Assembly: GCF_014648475.1 (NCBI RefSeq)
Contig: NZ_BMRE01000005.1
Coordinates: forward strand, 124,001-188,000
DNA: 64,000 bases
Direction of reading: 5' to 3'
Source of the DNA: Lentzea flava
Lineage (GTDB): Bacteria; Actinomycetota; Actinomycetes; Mycobacteriales; Pseudonocardiaceae
Shown: in pieces, positions 29,836-39,163 of the stretch
Layout of the letters: each line of letters begins with the position of its first letter
Numbering within the stretch: the stretch's first letter is position 1
The notes under the pieces: model-generated
What the model was told of the DNA's origin: nothing
Databases searched by the model: none
The model's input: only the letters and a program-made list of their open reading frames with translations
Program-made: the position numbers and the translations under genes

Positions 29836-30414
29836 GTGAATCTGCACGAGGCCGAGCCTGTCCGCGATCCACGGGTGCGCCGGACCCGCGCGGCCGTGCT
29901 GCGGGCCGCGTTCGAACTCGTCACCGAACGCGGCACGACCGCGATCACGGTGTCCGAGATCGCGGAGGCCGCGGACGTCAGCCGCCGGGTCGTGTACCAG
30001 CACTTCGGCGACCTGGACACGGTGCTGCTGGAGGCCGGTCTCGACCTTGCGCGGCGCGAGCTGCTGCCACGGCTCACGAATCACCAGGAGGGCGTGGACG
30101 CACGTGCGGAGACCCTCGCCGTGGCGACGCACTTCGCCCGGCACCAGGTGTTCTACCACGCCCTGCTGACCGGCTCCTGCGCGTTCGCCCTCGACCGAGG
30201 CCTGATCAGCCTGCTCCTGCCGGTCAACCGGCAGGCCGTCGAGCACCTGCACGGCGACCGGCTCACCGCCCAGGCCGCCGACGACCTCGCCGCCTTCATC
30301 ACCGGCGGCGCGGGGTCGTTCATCACGGCGTGGGTGGTCGACGGCGCGCATGATCCGGAGGCGTTCACCGACCGGTTGATCGCCGTGATCTCACTTCTGC
30401 TGGAGGTCCGATGA
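29836..30414 (+). CDS. TetR-family transcriptional regulator
   Basis: A 192-residue regulator. Residues ~15-60 form the TetR helix-turn-helix (RAAFELVTERGTTAITVSEIAEAADVSRRVVYQHFGDLDTVL); the C-terminal two thirds is a ligand-binding helical domain without recognisable specificity. The GTG start follows the direct repeats described at 29792. Its stop overlaps the hydrolase ATG (ATGA), so regulator and hydrolase are one unit. The effector is probably an ester or amide handled by that enzyme. Confidence 0.88.
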   Translation: MNLHEAEPVRDPRVRRTRAAVLRAAFELVTERGTTAITVSEIAEAADVSRRVVYQHFGDLDTVLLEAGLDLARRELLPRLTNHQEGVDARAETLAVATHFARHQVFYHALLTGSCAFALDRGLISLLLPVNRQAVEHLHGDRLTAQAADDLAAFITGGAGSFITAWVVDGAHDPEAFTDRLIAVISLLLEVR

Positions 30415-32000
30415 TCAGCCACCTCATCGAGCGCAAGCTGAGGCTCTCACCGCCGCTCACCCGCAACGTCGTGGTGCAGAAGGACTTGCGCGTGCCGATG
30501 CCCGACGGCGTCGAGCTGCTGGCGGACCGGTGGATGCCGCGCTCCGGTGGCGACGGGCTGCCGACCGCGCTGATCCGCTCCCCCTACGGCCGGCGGATGT
30601 TCGGCCAGATCCTCGCGCGACCACTGGCCGAGCGCGGCTACCAGGTGCTGATCCAGAGCACGCGCGGCGGGTTCGGCTCCGGCGGCACGTTCGACCCGAT
30701 GGTGCAGGAACGCGCGGACGGGCTCGCGACGCTGGACTGGCTGGTCGCGCAGCCGTGGAGCGACGCGATCGTGCTCTACGGGCTGAGCTACCTCGGGCAC
30801 GTGCAGTGGGCGGTCGCCGACCAGCTGCCGCCCCAGGTCAAGGCGATGATCCCGGTCGTGACGGAGTCCGCGCTGACGCTCGAGTTCCTGCGCTCCGACG
30901 GCATGTCCCTGGAAACGCCGTTCGGCTGGGGCGTGCTGGTCGGCACCCAGGAGCGTTCCCTGGCGTTCCTGCGCAAAGCGGTGCAGGACAAGAAAACCGC
31001 ACGCGCGCTGCGGACGCTTCCGCTGCGCGACGCCGACATCGCGGCGTTCGGTGAGCGTTCCGCCTACATCCAGGACATCCTCGTCCACGACGCCGATTCC
31101 CCGCGGTGGGAAGGGCTCGACCACCGCCACCGGGTCGCCGCCGTCACCGTGCCGGTCAGCTCGATCGGCGGCTGGTACGACATCTTCCTGCCCGGCCAGC
31201 TGCGCGACTTCCAGACGCTCCAGGCGAACGGCCACCCGGCCCGGCTGACCGTCGGCCCGTGGACGCACGCGGAGTTCACCTCCACACCGGTCGACGAGGC
31301 CGTCGAGTTCGGGCTGGCCCACGCCCGCGGTGAGCAACCGCCGGATCGCGCGCCCGTCCGGCTGTACGTCATGGGCGAGGAAGCGTGGCGTGAGTTCTCG
31401 TCGTGGCCACCAGAAGGCTACTCACCACGACGTTTCCACCTCGGTTCCGAGGGTGCGCTGACGGCGGAGGTGCCGACCGAGTCCTCAGTGGACACCTACC
31501 GCTACGACCCCGCCGATCCGACTCCGGCGGTGGGCGGTGTGCGCCTGGTGGCGGACAGCGGTCGCGTCGACAACACCGCGCTGGAGGCACGGCCCGACGT
31601 CCTCACCTACACGACACCCGTGCTGGACTCCGACGTCGAGGTGATCGGCGAGGTGAGCGCCGAGATCTGGTTCTCCTCCAGCCTTCCCCACGCCGACGTG
31701 TTCGTGCGGCTCTGCGACGTCGATCCCGACGGCCGCTCGTGGAACGTGTGCGACGGCCTGGTCAGTCTGTCCGACGCCACCGAACCGCGGTGCGCCGTCG
31801 TCCGGTTGTGGCCGACGGCGCACCGCTTCCGGCGTGGCCACCGCATCCGGGTGCAGGTCTCCAGCGGCGCTTTCCCGCGCTACGCCCGCAATCCCGGTAC
31901 CGGTGAACCACGTGCCACGGCCACTGCGTTGCTCGCGGCCGATCAGACCGTCCACTTCGGACCCGATCGGCCGTCCGCGATCACGCTACCCGTGCGCTGA
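30411..32000 (+). CDS. CocE/NonD-family alpha/beta hydrolase (X-Pro dipeptidyl-peptidase-like)
   Basis: A 529-residue cytoplasmic hydrolase without a signal peptide. VPMPDGVELLADRW and STRGGFGSGG precede the nucleophile elbow YGLSYLGH (Ser in GxSxxG). SIGGWYDIFLPGQ carries the probable catalytic Asp and the WTHAEF segment the His. The C-terminal jelly-roll is the PepX_C domain typical of CocE (cocaine esterase) and X-Pro peptidases. It cleaves an ester or a proline amide; the substrate is unknown. It is coupled to the TetR gene by a four-base overlap. Confidence 0.88.
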   Translation: MISHLIERKLRLSPPLTRNVVVQKDLRVPMPDGVELLADRWMPRSGGDGLPTALIRSPYGRRMFGQILARPLAERGYQVLIQSTRGGFGSGGTFDPMVQERADGLATLDWLVAQPWSDAIVLYGLSYLGHVQWAVADQLPPQVKAMIPVVTESALTLEFLRSDGMSLETPFGWGVLVGTQERSLAFLRKAVQDKKTARALRTLPLRDADIAAFGERSAYIQDILVHDADSPRWEGLDHRHRVAAVTVPVSSIGGWYDIFLPGQLRDFQTLQANGHPARLTVGPWTHAEFTSTPVDEAVEFGLAHARGEQPPDRAPVRLYVMGEEAWREFSSWPPEGYSPRRFHLGSEGALTAEVPTESSVDTYRYDPADPTPAVGGVRLVADSGRVDNTALEARPDVLTYTTPVLDSDVEVIGEVSAEIWFSSSLPHADVFVRLCDVDPDGRSWNVCDGLVSLSDATEPRCAVVRLWPTAHRFRRGHRIRVQVSSGAFPRYARNPGTGEPRATATALLAADQTVHFGPDRPSAITLPVR

Positions 32001-32007
32001 GGTACTA

Positions 32008-32029
32008 CAGGGCACTTGATGGTGCCCTG
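32008..32029. terminator. Hairpin terminator after the CocE-type hydrolase
   Basis: CAGGGCAC and GTGCCCTG form an 8-bp stem with a 6-base loop, seven bases after the hydrolase stop and just before the convergent small gene. Confidence 0.6.
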
Positions 32030-32031
32030 GG

Positions 32032-32232
32032 TCATTCACGTGCTCCTCCGGCCGGGAGGTCTGATGTCGTGAGCCCGAGCATCAGGAGGAGCTCCCGGCA
32101 GTCGCCCGCGTCGTGGGAGTGTTCCGCCACCCTGCGGGCCGCCGCACGCTGCTGAACGGCTTCTGCCTGCTCGGCGGCGATCCTCGCTTCGGCGAAGCCG
32201 GTCGCCGGGCCGCGCGTTCTGGTCGAAGTCAT
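32032..32232 (-). CDS. Small Glu/Ala-rich hypothetical protein
   Basis: A 66-residue candidate (MTSTRTRGPATGF...). The middle is helical and rich in Ala, Glu and Arg (ARIAAEQAEAVQQRAAARR), followed by VAEHSHDAGDCRELLLMLGL. That C-terminal pattern looks conserved-protein-like rather than random, but I know no function. No good Shine-Dalgarno is seen before the ATG, and a longer frame extends upstream. The rest of the gap 32233-32459 shows nothing else. Confidence 0.45.
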   Translation of the reverse strand: MTSTRTRGPATGFAEARIAAEQAEAVQQRAAARRVAEHSHDAGDCRELLLMLGLTTSDLPAGGARE

Positions 32233-32459
32233 CACGGCATCAGCCGCGCAAAAGAACGTTCGCGAGCCCGTGACTTCGTGGGAAGAACGAGGTAGAGCTG
32301 ATGATCCGGCGGCAAGCCGGCGCTCCTGTCCCCGGCCGGATAGCCCTCTGGCCGGACTGGATCGGGGCCGGCGACGGCGGGCTGCCGACAACGTGCGAAC
32401 CCCGACCGGCCAGACTGTACAGCAGAGACTCCCAGGGCGCCGCGCAGTACTGTCGGTGC

Positions 32460-32690
32460 ATGTCAGAAGAACAGGGCGGCCCCGCGATAGGCCCCACGCT
32501 GTCCGAGTGGCGCAAGGCGCGCGCGGAGACCGAAGAGCACCTCGCCACCGGCGCCACCCCTCCCGTCGACGACGCCTGGGTGCAGCGGCTCGCGGATCTG
32601 CTGGCCACCGAACGATCCTGGCAGGATCAGTACACCGATCTGCTCGCGCTGGGCAGCAAGGGCGGCCAGTTCCCGTCGTCCAACCGCTGA
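32460..32690 (+). CDS. Small hypothetical protein
   Basis: A 76-residue protein (MSEEQGGPAIGPTLSEWRKARAETEEHL...). It is acidic, helical and ends KGGQFPSSNR, with no signal peptide or membrane segment. Codon use with G/C at third positions matches its neighbours, so it is probably real. It ends four bases before the convergent kinase stop. I do not recognise a family. Confidence 0.6.
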   Translation: MSEEQGGPAIGPTLSEWRKARAETEEHLATGATPPVDDAWVQRLADLLATERSWQDQYTDLLALGSKGGQFPSSNR

Positions 32691-32694
32691 CGGT

Positions 32695-33771
32695 TCAGGG
32701 CTTGCCCTTTCCCTTGCCCTTGCCGGGCTTGCCCTTCCCCTCGTTGTTCGCCTGAACGGGTGGCTGTACGACGGTCGACACGACGGGTTGCTCCACCACG
32801 GGTGCCGGCTGGGTCGACGTCTGCTGCTGCTGCTGGGTGGTCTGCGGTGGTGCCGACTCCGCAGGGGTGACCTGCTGGTTCTGCACGACGAGCCCGATGC
32901 CGACGGCGGCGGCCAGCACCGCGGCCGAGGCGGCGGCGAGCACGCCGCGGTGACGGCGGGGAACCGGCGCCACGAGGGTCTGCGTGCCCGGACCGCGCAG
33001 GATGTCGGCGCACTCACGCGCGGTCGGGCGGCGACCAGCGGGCAGGGCCGTCATCAACGACAACAACCGGGCGAGGTCGAACGGCAGGTCGTCCGGGATC
33101 ACCGGCGGCCGGTGCAGCCTGGCCACGGCCGCCTCGATCTCGGCACCCTCGTACTCCCGGTGCCCGGTCAGGCACTCCAGCAGCACCAGCCCGAGCGCGT
33201 ACACGTCGACCGCCGGCGTGATCTCCCCGCCGCGCACCTGTTCCGGCGCCAGGTACGCCGCCGTGCCGACGACCTGATCGGCCCGCGTGAACCTGGCGCC
33301 GTCCACCAGCCGCGCGAGACCGAAGTCGGCCAGGCGCGGGGTGTCGTCATCGTCGAGCAGGATGTTGGACGGCTTGACGTCCCGGTGGACGAACCCGCGA
33401 TCGTGCACATGCGCCAGGGCGTCGGCCAGCGCCGCCCCGAGCCTGCGCACCTCGCCGACCTCCATCGGTCCGTTGGCGAGGTGGTCACGCAGAGTGCGGC
33501 CGTCGACCAGTTCCAGCACCATGAACGGCGTGTCACCGCTGGTGTCCGCGTCGTACACGGTCACGAGGCCCGGATGTGACAACGTGGCGAGCGTGCGGAT
33601 CTCGTTGTCGAACCGCCGCACGTCGGCCATGTCGCCGTTGCGCCGGAACAGTTTCACCGCGACGTCCCTGGCCAGCACAACGTCCCTGGCCCGGCGCACC
33701 TCCGCCACGCCACCCGTGCCCAGCACCTCGCCCAACCGGTAGCGGTCGGCGAGAAGACGTCTGTCCGGCAT
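32695..33771 (-). CDS. Membrane Ser/Thr protein kinase (PknB type, no PASTA domains)
   Basis: A 358-residue kinase. YRLGEVLGTGGVAEVRRARD is the P-loop, Lys40 the ATP-binding lysine, HRDVKPSN (129-136) the catalytic loop and DFG (149-151) the metal-binding motif; VGTAAYLAPEQV ends the activation segment. A single membrane helix (~276-296) follows. The extracellular tail is short: Gln/Pro-rich, then a Lys-Gly repeat (GKGKPGKGKGKGKP) instead of PASTA domains. The tail could contact anionic polymers. ATG 33771 was chosen because the kinase domain begins directly after it. No phosphatase or FHA partner is adjacent. Confidence 0.88.
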   Translation of the reverse strand: MPDRRLLADRYRLGEVLGTGGVAEVRRARDVVLARDVAVKLFRRNGDMADVRRFDNEIRTLATLSHPGLVTVYDADTSGDTPFMVLELVDGRTLRDHLANGPMEVGEVRRLGAALADALAHVHDRGFVHRDVKPSNILLDDDDTPRLADFGLARLVDGARFTRADQVVGTAAYLAPEQVRGGEITPAVDVYALGLVLLECLTGHREYEGAEIEAAVARLHRPPVIPDDLPFDLARLLSLMTALPAGRRPTARECADILRGPGTQTLVAPVPRRHRGVLAAASAAVLAAAVGIGLVVQNQQVTPAESAPPQTTQQQQQTSTQPAPVVEQPVVSTVVQPPVQANNEGKGKPGKGKGKGKP

Positions 33772-33806
33772 ACCAGAAGGTTCCCGCTCAACGGGTGATC
33801 CAACCG

Positions 33807-34394
33807 TCAGTCGGGGATCGCGAACGCGGCCTCCAGCGGCGGCAACGCGGCACGGGCGTCGACACCCGCGAACCACAGGCCCACCACGAACGCCGACATC
33901 GCCTCCAGGTACCGGGCCCGGTTCAGCCCACCCGCGCGGACCGGCTCCGCCTTCAGGTCGCGAACCAGTTGCTCAACGGCCGCAAGTGCCTCCGCATCGT
34001 CACCGCACAACGGAACCGCCAGCCGGCGTCCCTCGAACACCCGCTCGTCGGCCTCCCACACCTCGGCCGCACACAGGTTGAACGCCTTCACCACCCGCGC
34101 TCCCGGCGCGAGCTCCGCCACCCGCTCGGCGACGGCGTCCTCGCCCAGCACCATGGAGCCGCCGTCCGGCTCGAAGGCGTTCGTGCAGTCGATCAGCGTC
34201 CGCCCTTCGAAGTCCTCTTCTCCCAACACTTCCGCCAGCGCCGACACGGGCACCGCCAGCAGCGTCACGTCACCGAACGCCACGGCCTCGCGCACCTCGC
34301 CGCGTCCGCCGTACCGGAGCTCGTGACCCGCCGCGGCCCAGCCGTTGCCCAGTGCCCGTGCCATCTGTCCCGCACCGATGATTCCGATTCGCAT
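33807..34394 (-). CDS. NADP-binding oxidoreductase (F420-dependent NADP reductase-like)
   Basis: A 195-residue protein. MRIGIIGAGQMARALGNGWAAAGHEL is a Rossmann fold with GxGxxA, and the following strand (LRYGGRGE) suggests NADP rather than NAD. TLIDCTNAF and VVKAFNL match the NADP_oxidoreductase_F420-related family. It diverges from the HxlR gene with 66 bases between start codons, the usual arrangement of a redox enzyme and its regulator. The substrate is unknown. Confidence 0.8.
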   Translation of the reverse strand: MRIGIIGAGQMARALGNGWAAAGHELRYGGRGEVREAVAFGDVTLLAVPVSALAEVLGEEDFEGRTLIDCTNAFEPDGGSMVLGEDAVAERVAELAPGARVVKAFNLCAAEVWEADERVFEGRRLAVPLCGDDAEALAAVEQLVRDLKAEPVRAGGLNRARYLEAMSAFVVGLWFAGVDARAALPPLEAAFAIPD

Positions 34395-34460
34395 GCCGCA
34401 GACGCTAGGAAACCCGAAAGGCACCTCCAGGTGCGCAACGCGCCTGGCAGGCTGAACGCC

Positions 34461-34832
34461 GTGACGATCGAAGAGAGGGATCTCGGGCCGTACGGCGACT
34501 TCGAGGCCGACTGCCCGGCCAGGATCGCGGTCGACCTGTTCGGCAACTCCTGGCTGACGGTGATCGTCTACACGTTGCGGAACGGCCCGATGCGACCCGG
34601 CGAACTACGCGCCACCATCGGCCACATCAGCCAGAAGATGCTCACGCAGACGTTGCGGCGCATGGAGAACATGGCCCTCGTGGAACGCCGCCGGTACGCC
34701 GAGGCCCCGCCGCGCGTCGAGTACGAGCTGACCAAAGCGGGACGCGATCTGCTGGTGCCGATCTTCGCCCTCGGGGAGTGGGCGGACGAACACGGCGACA
34801 CCGTCCGGAACGCGCTGTTCGGCGAAACCTGA
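34461..34832 (+). CDS. HxlR-family (MarR-like) transcriptional regulator
   Basis: A 123-residue winged-helix regulator. CPARIAVDLFGNSWLTVIVYTLRNGPMRPGELRATIGHISQKMLTQTLRRMEN is the typical HxlR DNA-binding core, with the early Cys that some members use as a redox or electrophile sensor. The GTG at 34461 is the best start; another GTG at 34432 is possible. It is divergent from the reductase at 33807, its probable target. Confidence 0.85.
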   Translation: MTIEERDLGPYGDFEADCPARIAVDLFGNSWLTVIVYTLRNGPMRPGELRATIGHISQKMLTQTLRRMENMALVERRRYAEAPPRVEYELTKAGRDLLVPIFALGEWADEHGDTVRNALFGET

Positions 34833-34922
34833 TTTTGTTTGGCCCCTCGCTCGCTTGATCACACCGTGGCTAATGTCGCTGTGCGGCCGCGACAACCGCC
34901 AACAACAACGAGGTGGAGAATC

Positions 34923-35330
34923 ATGCGTGCAATTTCGACGTTGGTGCTGAGCGCTGCCGCAATAGTGGCCACGGCATTGCCGGCCGCAGCACAGGTCGAT
35001 GCCGCCGTCGCACTCGCGCCGCAGGGCAGGCTCGAGGCGCGGGGTGCCGCCGTCACCGTGCCGGTGCGGGTGATGTGCCAGAAGGGCGCGACCGGGTCGC
35101 TGTGGGTGCAGGTCACCCAGAACGTGCGCGGTGAGCTCGCGATCGGCGACAAATACACGCCCAGCGTTCCGTGCACCGGTCAATACCAGCGGATCGACGT
35201 GACCGTGGTGTCACGCACGAAGGCGTTCCGGCAGGGCGTCGCATTCACGTCCGCGTCGCTGAACGTCTATCTTCCGCCGGACCAGTCGAACACCGTGGAA
35301 GAAGACCGCGAAATGATGCTGGTGCGATGA
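34923..35330 (+). CDS. Small secreted protein of unknown function
   Basis: A 135-residue protein with a clear Sec signal (MRAISTLVLSAAAIVATALPAAA) and AGGTGGAG before the ATG. The mature part (~112 residues) looks all-beta and has two Cys (VMCQKG and VPCTGQ) that may form a disulfide. It ends with EEDREMMLVR. I do not recognise the family. It is isolated, with its own short leader and a weak hairpin after it. Confidence 0.7.
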   Translation: MRAISTLVLSAAAIVATALPAAAQVDAAVALAPQGRLEARGAAVTVPVRVMCQKGATGSLWVQVTQNVRGELAIGDKYTPSVPCTGQYQRIDVTVVSRTKAFRQGVAFTSASLNVYLPPDQSNTVEEDREMMLVR

Positions 35331-35339
35331 CCCACAACG

Positions 35340-35362
35340 CTGGGCGTCAATTTCACGCTCAG
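35340..35362. terminator. Weak hairpin after the small secreted protein gene
   Basis: CTGGGCGT and ACGCTCAG pair over 8 bases with one mismatch across a 7-base loop, nine bases after the stop. It may act as a terminator between convergent genes. Confidence 0.4.
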
Positions 35363-35448
35363 TAGGGCACCTCACGGCGGCACCGCGATGCACCGCCTGA
35401 CCGCGAGGTGGCCGGCAACGTTGTGCGCCACCGCGCCAGTCCGATAAT

Positions 35449-36456
35449 TCAGCGTTTCACCGCGCTCGAAGCGCGGACCACGAGCTCCGGCTGGAACTTC
35501 ACGTGCCGGTGCTCGTGGTCCGGCTCGTTCTCCGACAGCAGCAGCTGGGCGGCGGTGCGGCCCAGCTGCTCGCGCGGCTGGCGCACCGACGTCAGCGGCA
35601 CGGCGGCGGCCGCGGCGAACTCGATGTCGTCGTAGCCCACCACGGCCAGGTCGTCCGGCACGCGCAGGCCCTGCTGCGTCATCGACTGGAGCAGGCCGAG
35701 TGCGAGCAGGTCGTTGGCGCAGAACGCCGCGGTCGGGCGGCGTGACGACGGCAGGCCCACGAGCCGCTCCCCCGCGCCGCGGCCTTCCGCGACCTGCAGG
35801 CCCTTCGTCTCCAGGAACGTCAGCGCGTCGGCGGGGAGACCCGCGTTGGCCAGGGCGCGCAACGCGCCCGAGTGGCGGTCGCGCACCTGCTGGATCGACA
35901 ACGGGCCGCCGATCATCGCGATCCGGGTGTGGCCGGCCTCGATCAGGTGGGTCACCGCGAGCTCACCGCCGAGGACGTCGTCCACGGCGACCGAGCAGCG
36001 CGTGCCGTCCGTCGACGCGCGGTCGACCAGCACCAGCGGGGTGCCGCGTTCGGTGAACCGGGCGCTGTCGCCGTCGACCGGGGTGATCAGGATGCCTTCG
36101 ACGCGCTGCTCGTGCAGCAGCTCCAGGTACTCGCGTTCGCGGCCGTCGTCGGAGGCGCTGTTGCACAGGAACAGCGCGAGGCCCGCCTCCCGTGCCGCGT
36201 CCTCCACGCCGCGGGCGACGTCGGTGAAGAACGGGTTCGCGGCGTCGAGCACGACGTAGGCGATCACCCGGCTGCGGCCCGCGCGGAGCTGGCGCGCGGA
36301 CTCGTTGCGCACGAAGCCCAGTTCGGCGATGGCGGCCAGCACCCGCTGCCGAGTGGCGGGAGCGACGACGTCCGGCCTGTTCAGCACGTTCGAGACGGTC
36401 GCGTTCGACACGCCGGCGTGCTGCGCGACGTCGCGGATGCCCACTGACGGCTTCAC
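35449..36456 (-). CDS. rhaR: LacI-family regulator of L-rhamnose utilisation
   Basis: A 335-residue LacI-type repressor: helix-turn-helix [25 protein letters not shown] (~7-30), hinge, then a sugar-binding domain. The GTG start has AAGGAG upstream. It diverges from the rhamnose transporter genes. Palindromes of consensus GTTGAAACGTTTCAAC lie at 36470 and 36549, and the same motif recurs before the GH78 rhamnosidase. Known actinobacterial rhamnose regulators of other families differ, so the name follows its position, not a characterised orthologue. Confidence 0.85.
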   Translation of the reverse strand: MKPSVGIRDVAQHAGVSNATVSNVLNRPDVVAPATRQRVLAAIAELGFVRNESARQLRAGRSRVIAYVVLDAANPFFTDVARGVEDAAREAGLALFLCNSASDDGREREYLELLHEQRVEGILITPVDGDSARFTERGTPLVLVDRASTDGTRCSVAVDDVLGGELAVTHLIEAGHTRIAMIGGPLSIQQVRDRHSGALRALANAGLPADALTFLETKGLQVAEGRGAGERLVGLPSSRRPTAAFCANDLLALGLLQSMTQQGLRVPDDLAVVGYDDIEFAAAAAVPLTSVRQPREQLGRTAAQLLLSENEPDHEHRHVKFQPELVVRASSAVKR

Positions 36457-36469
36457 CGGCGGCTCCTTT

Positions 36470-36485
36470 GTTGAAACGTGACAAC
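36470..36485. promoter_or_regulatory. Rhamnose operator 1
   Basis: GTTGAAACGTGACAAC: the left half matches the TTGAAACG half-site exactly and the right half is degenerate. It overlaps the leader of the regulator gene, fitting autoregulation. Confidence 0.6.
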
Positions 36486-36504
36486 GAATCGTACCCCGCC
36501 TCTC

Positions 36505-36533
36505 TTGACATGGGGCCGCGACGCACTCAGAGT
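36505..36533 (+). promoter_or_regulatory. Promoter of the rhamnose operon
   Basis: A consensus -35 TTGACA (36505-36510) is followed after 17 bases by CAGAGT (36528-36533). Operator 2 begins 15 bases downstream, at about the transcription start. Confidence 0.6.
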
Positions 36534-36548
36534 TCTCGTAACTCAGGC

Positions 36549-36564
36549 GTTAAAACGTTTCAAC
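36549..36564. promoter_or_regulatory. Rhamnose operator 2
   Basis: GTTAAAACGTTTCAAC is palindromic except for one pair. It lies between the promoter and the ATPase start, a position suited to repression. It matches TGAAACGTTTCA at 56143 and TTGAAACGCTTCAA at 56241. Confidence 0.75.
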
Positions 36565-36581
36565 ATCGAGGAGACGTCACC

Positions 36582-38081
36582 GTGGACCGACCTCCCGTGG
36601 TAGCGCTGGACGAGGTGAGCAAGTCCTTCGGCGCCGTCCGCGCCTTGGCCGGGGTGTCGCTGCGGCTGCTGCCGGGCGAGGCCCACGCGCTGCTCGGGGA
36701 GAACGGCGCAGGCAAGTCGACGCTGATCAAGACGCTCGCCGGGGTGCACCGGCCCGACGAGGGGCACGTGGAGGTCGACGGCGAGCCGCGGAGGTTCACA
36801 GGACCCGCCGACGCGCTCGCCGCGGGCATCGCGATCATCTACCAGGAACCGACGCTCTTCGGTGACCTGTCGGTGGCGGAGAACGTCTTCATGGGACGCC
36901 AGCCGCTCGGGCTCGGCCGTCGCATCGACGTCGCCGCGATGCACGCCCGCACAGCGGAGTTGTTCTCCCGCCTGGGTGTCCGGCTCGATCCGGCCCGGCC
37001 GGCGCGCGGACTGTCCATTGCGGACCAGCAGCTGGTGGAGATCGCCAAGGCGCTGTCGTTCGACGCCCGCGTGATCGTGATGGACGAGCCGACCGCGGCG
37101 CTGTCCGCCCACGAGGTGCAGCGGCTCTTCGGTGTGGTGCGGGCGTTGCGCGACCAGGACGCCGCGGTGCTCTTCGTGTCGCACCGGCTCGACGAGGTGT
37201 TCGCGTTGTGCCAGCGGGCGACGGTGTTGCGCGATGGCGAGTTCGTCTGGTCGGGCCCCCTCGACGGCGAGACCCCGGACTCCCTGGTGCGCCGGATGGT
37301 CGGCCGCGAGTTGTCGCAGCTCTTCCCCAAGGAGGACACGACCCCGGGCGAGGTTCTGCTGTCCGTGCAACGACTTACGCGCGAAGGTGTGTTCACCGAC
37401 GTGTCGTTCGACGTCCACGCTGGCGAGATCGTGGCACTGTCCGGGCTGGTCGGCGCCGGGCGCAGTGAGGTCGCACGGGCGGTGTTCGGCATCGACCGGC
37501 CCGACGGCGGCGCGGTGCACGTGCGAGGCCGGAAGCTGAAGTACGGCTCCCCCACCGCCGCCATGGCCGCGGGGATCGGGTTCGTGCCGGAGGACCGCCG
37601 CCAGCAGGGACTCGTGATGGACGCGTCGATCGAACGCAACACCGCGCTCGCCTCGCTCGGCCAGTTGTCGAGGTTCGGGTTGCTCCGGCGACGCTCCGAA
37701 CGCGCTTTGGCGCAGGACTGGGCGGTGAAGCTGCGGCTGAAGTTCGCGCGGCTGAGCGACCCCGTGGGAGTGCTGTCCGGCGGCAACCAGCAGAAGGTCG
37801 TGCTCGCGAAGTGGCTGGCGCGCAAGCCGTCCGTGCTGATCGTCGACGAGCCGACGCGCGGCATCGACGTCGGGACGAAAGCCGAGGTGCACCGCTTGTT
37901 GTCGGAGCTGGCCGGGCAGGGCGTGGCCGTGCTGATGATCTCGTCCGAGCTGCCGGAGGTGCTCGGCATGGCCGACCGCGTGCTGGTGATGCACGAAGGC
38001 CGGTTGGTCGAGGAGCTCTCACGCGCCGAGGCCACCGAGGAGCGCGTGGCGCTCGCCGCCGCCGGGCAGGTGACGCGATGA
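36582..38081 (+). CDS. rhaT: Rhamnose ABC transporter ATP-binding protein
   Basis: A 499-residue double-NBD ATPase of the CUT2 type. The first domain has [16 protein letters not shown] and [11 protein letters not shown]; the second has [34 protein letters not shown] and [11 protein letters not shown]. The GTG at 36582 follows GAGGAGA; the longer frame runs into the promoter and is rejected. Order and partners match the RhaT/P/Q/S rhamnose importer known from Rhizobium leguminosarum. The stop overlaps the next start (ATGA). Confidence 0.92.
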   Translation: MDRPPVVALDEVSKSFGAVRALAGVSLRLLPGEAHALLGENGAGKSTLIKTLAGVHRPDEGHVEVDGEPRRFTGPADALAAGIAIIYQEPTLFGDLSVAENVFMGRQPLGLGRRIDVAAMHARTAELFSRLGVRLDPARPARGLSIADQQLVEIAKALSFDARVIVMDEPTAALSAHEVQRLFGVVRALRDQDAAVLFVSHRLDEVFALCQRATVLRDGEFVWSGPLDGETPDSLVRRMVGRELSQLFPKEDTTPGEVLLSVQRLTREGVFTDVSFDVHAGEIVALSGLVGAGRSEVARAVFGIDRPDGGAVHVRGRKLKYGSPTAAMAAGIGFVPEDRRQQGLVMDASIERNTALASLGQLSRFGLLRRRSERALAQDWAVKLRLKFARLSDPVGVLSGGNQQKVVLAKWLARKPSVLIVDEPTRGIDVGTKAEVHRLLSELAGQGVAVLMISSELPEVLGMADRVLVMHEGRLVEELSRAEATEERVALAAAGQVTR

Positions 38082-39163
38082 CGCCGCACAAAGGCAATTC
38101 CGTCGCACCGCCGGCTCCCGCACACCACGCCGAAATGCCCGACGCCCCACCCGCCGAGCGCACCGCCGCTCGCCGCCTTTCCACCCGCGTGGGCCGCATG
38201 AGGGAACTCGGCATCGTCGTGGCCCTGGCCCTCGTGGTCATCCCGACCGCGGTCGTGAACCCTCGTTTCATCCAGCCGCAGAGCCTCCGCGACCTCCTCC
38301 TCAACGCCTCGATCGTCGCCCTGCTCGCCGTGGGCCAAACCCTCGTGGTCATCACCCGCAACGTCGATCTGTCAGTGGGTTCGGTCCTCGGCCTCTCGGC
38401 TTTCCTGACCGCGCAACAGTTCGCCGACCACCCCGGTACCCCGCTGCTGGCGGGCATCGGCTTCGGCGTCGCGGTCGGCCTGGCGTGCGGGCTGCTCAAC
38501 GGCCTGCTCGTCGCGCTGGGCAACGTGCCCAGCCTCGTCGTCACCCTCGGCACCCTCTACGTGTTCCGCGGCATCGACTACGCGCTCGCCCAGGGCAGGC
38601 AGGTCAACGCCGCGAACCTCCCCGACGCGCTGCTGGACCTCGGCAGCAGCCGGGTCCTCGGTGTGCCGGTCCTCGTCCTGGTCACGGTCGTGGTCATCGC
38701 GGCCGCCGCGCTCCACCTGCGTTCCTACCGGTGCGGCCGCGAGCTGTACGCGATCGGCTCCAACCCGGAGGCCGCCACCCTGGCGGGCATCCCGGTCGCC
38801 AGGCGCACGCTCACCGCGTTCGTCCTCTCCGGACTGATCGCGGGGCTCGCCGGAGCGCTGTGGGTCGCCCGCTACGGCACGGTCGACGCGGCCGCGGGCA
38901 CCGGCCTGGAACTCCAGGTCGTCGCGGCGGTGGTGGTGGGTGGTGTCGCGATCTTCGGCGGCTCCGGGACCGTGGCCGGTGCCGCGCTCGGCGCCCTCCT
39001 GCTCGGCACGATCACCAGCTGCCTGGTGGTGCTGCAGATCCCCGCGTTCTGGCAGCAGGCGATCGCGGGCGCGTTGCTGCTGGGCGCCATCACCGTCGAC
39101 CGCCTGCTCGCGCTGCGGCTCGCGAAGGCCCTGCGCACCACGGAAGGGACCAGCCATGCGTAA
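38078..39163 (+). CDS. rhaP: Rhamnose ABC transporter permease
   Basis: A 361-residue CUT2 permease. After a Pro/Ala-rich cytoplasmic start, about ten hydrophobic segments follow. [17 protein letters not shown] is the family motif, and [32 protein letters not shown] marks the C-terminal half. The start overlaps the ATPase stop by four bases and its end overlaps the second permease by eight. Two different permeases form the heteromeric channel in rhamnose importers. Confidence 0.9.
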   Translation: MTPHKGNSVAPPAPAHHAEMPDAPPAERTAARRLSTRVGRMRELGIVVALALVVIPTAVVNPRFIQPQSLRDLLLNASIVALLAVGQTLVVITRNVDLSVGSVLGLSAFLTAQQFADHPGTPLLAGIGFGVAVGLACGLLNGLLVALGNVPSLVVTLGTLYVFRGIDYALAQGRQVNAANLPDALLDLGSSRVLGVPVLVLVTVVVIAAAALHLRSYRCGRELYAIGSNPEAATLAGIPVARRTLTAFVLSGLIAGLAGALWVARYGTVDAAAGTGLELQVVAAVVVGGVAIFGGSGTVAGAALGALLLGTITSCLVVLQIPAFWQQAIAGALLLGAITVDRLLALRLAKALRTTEGTSHA

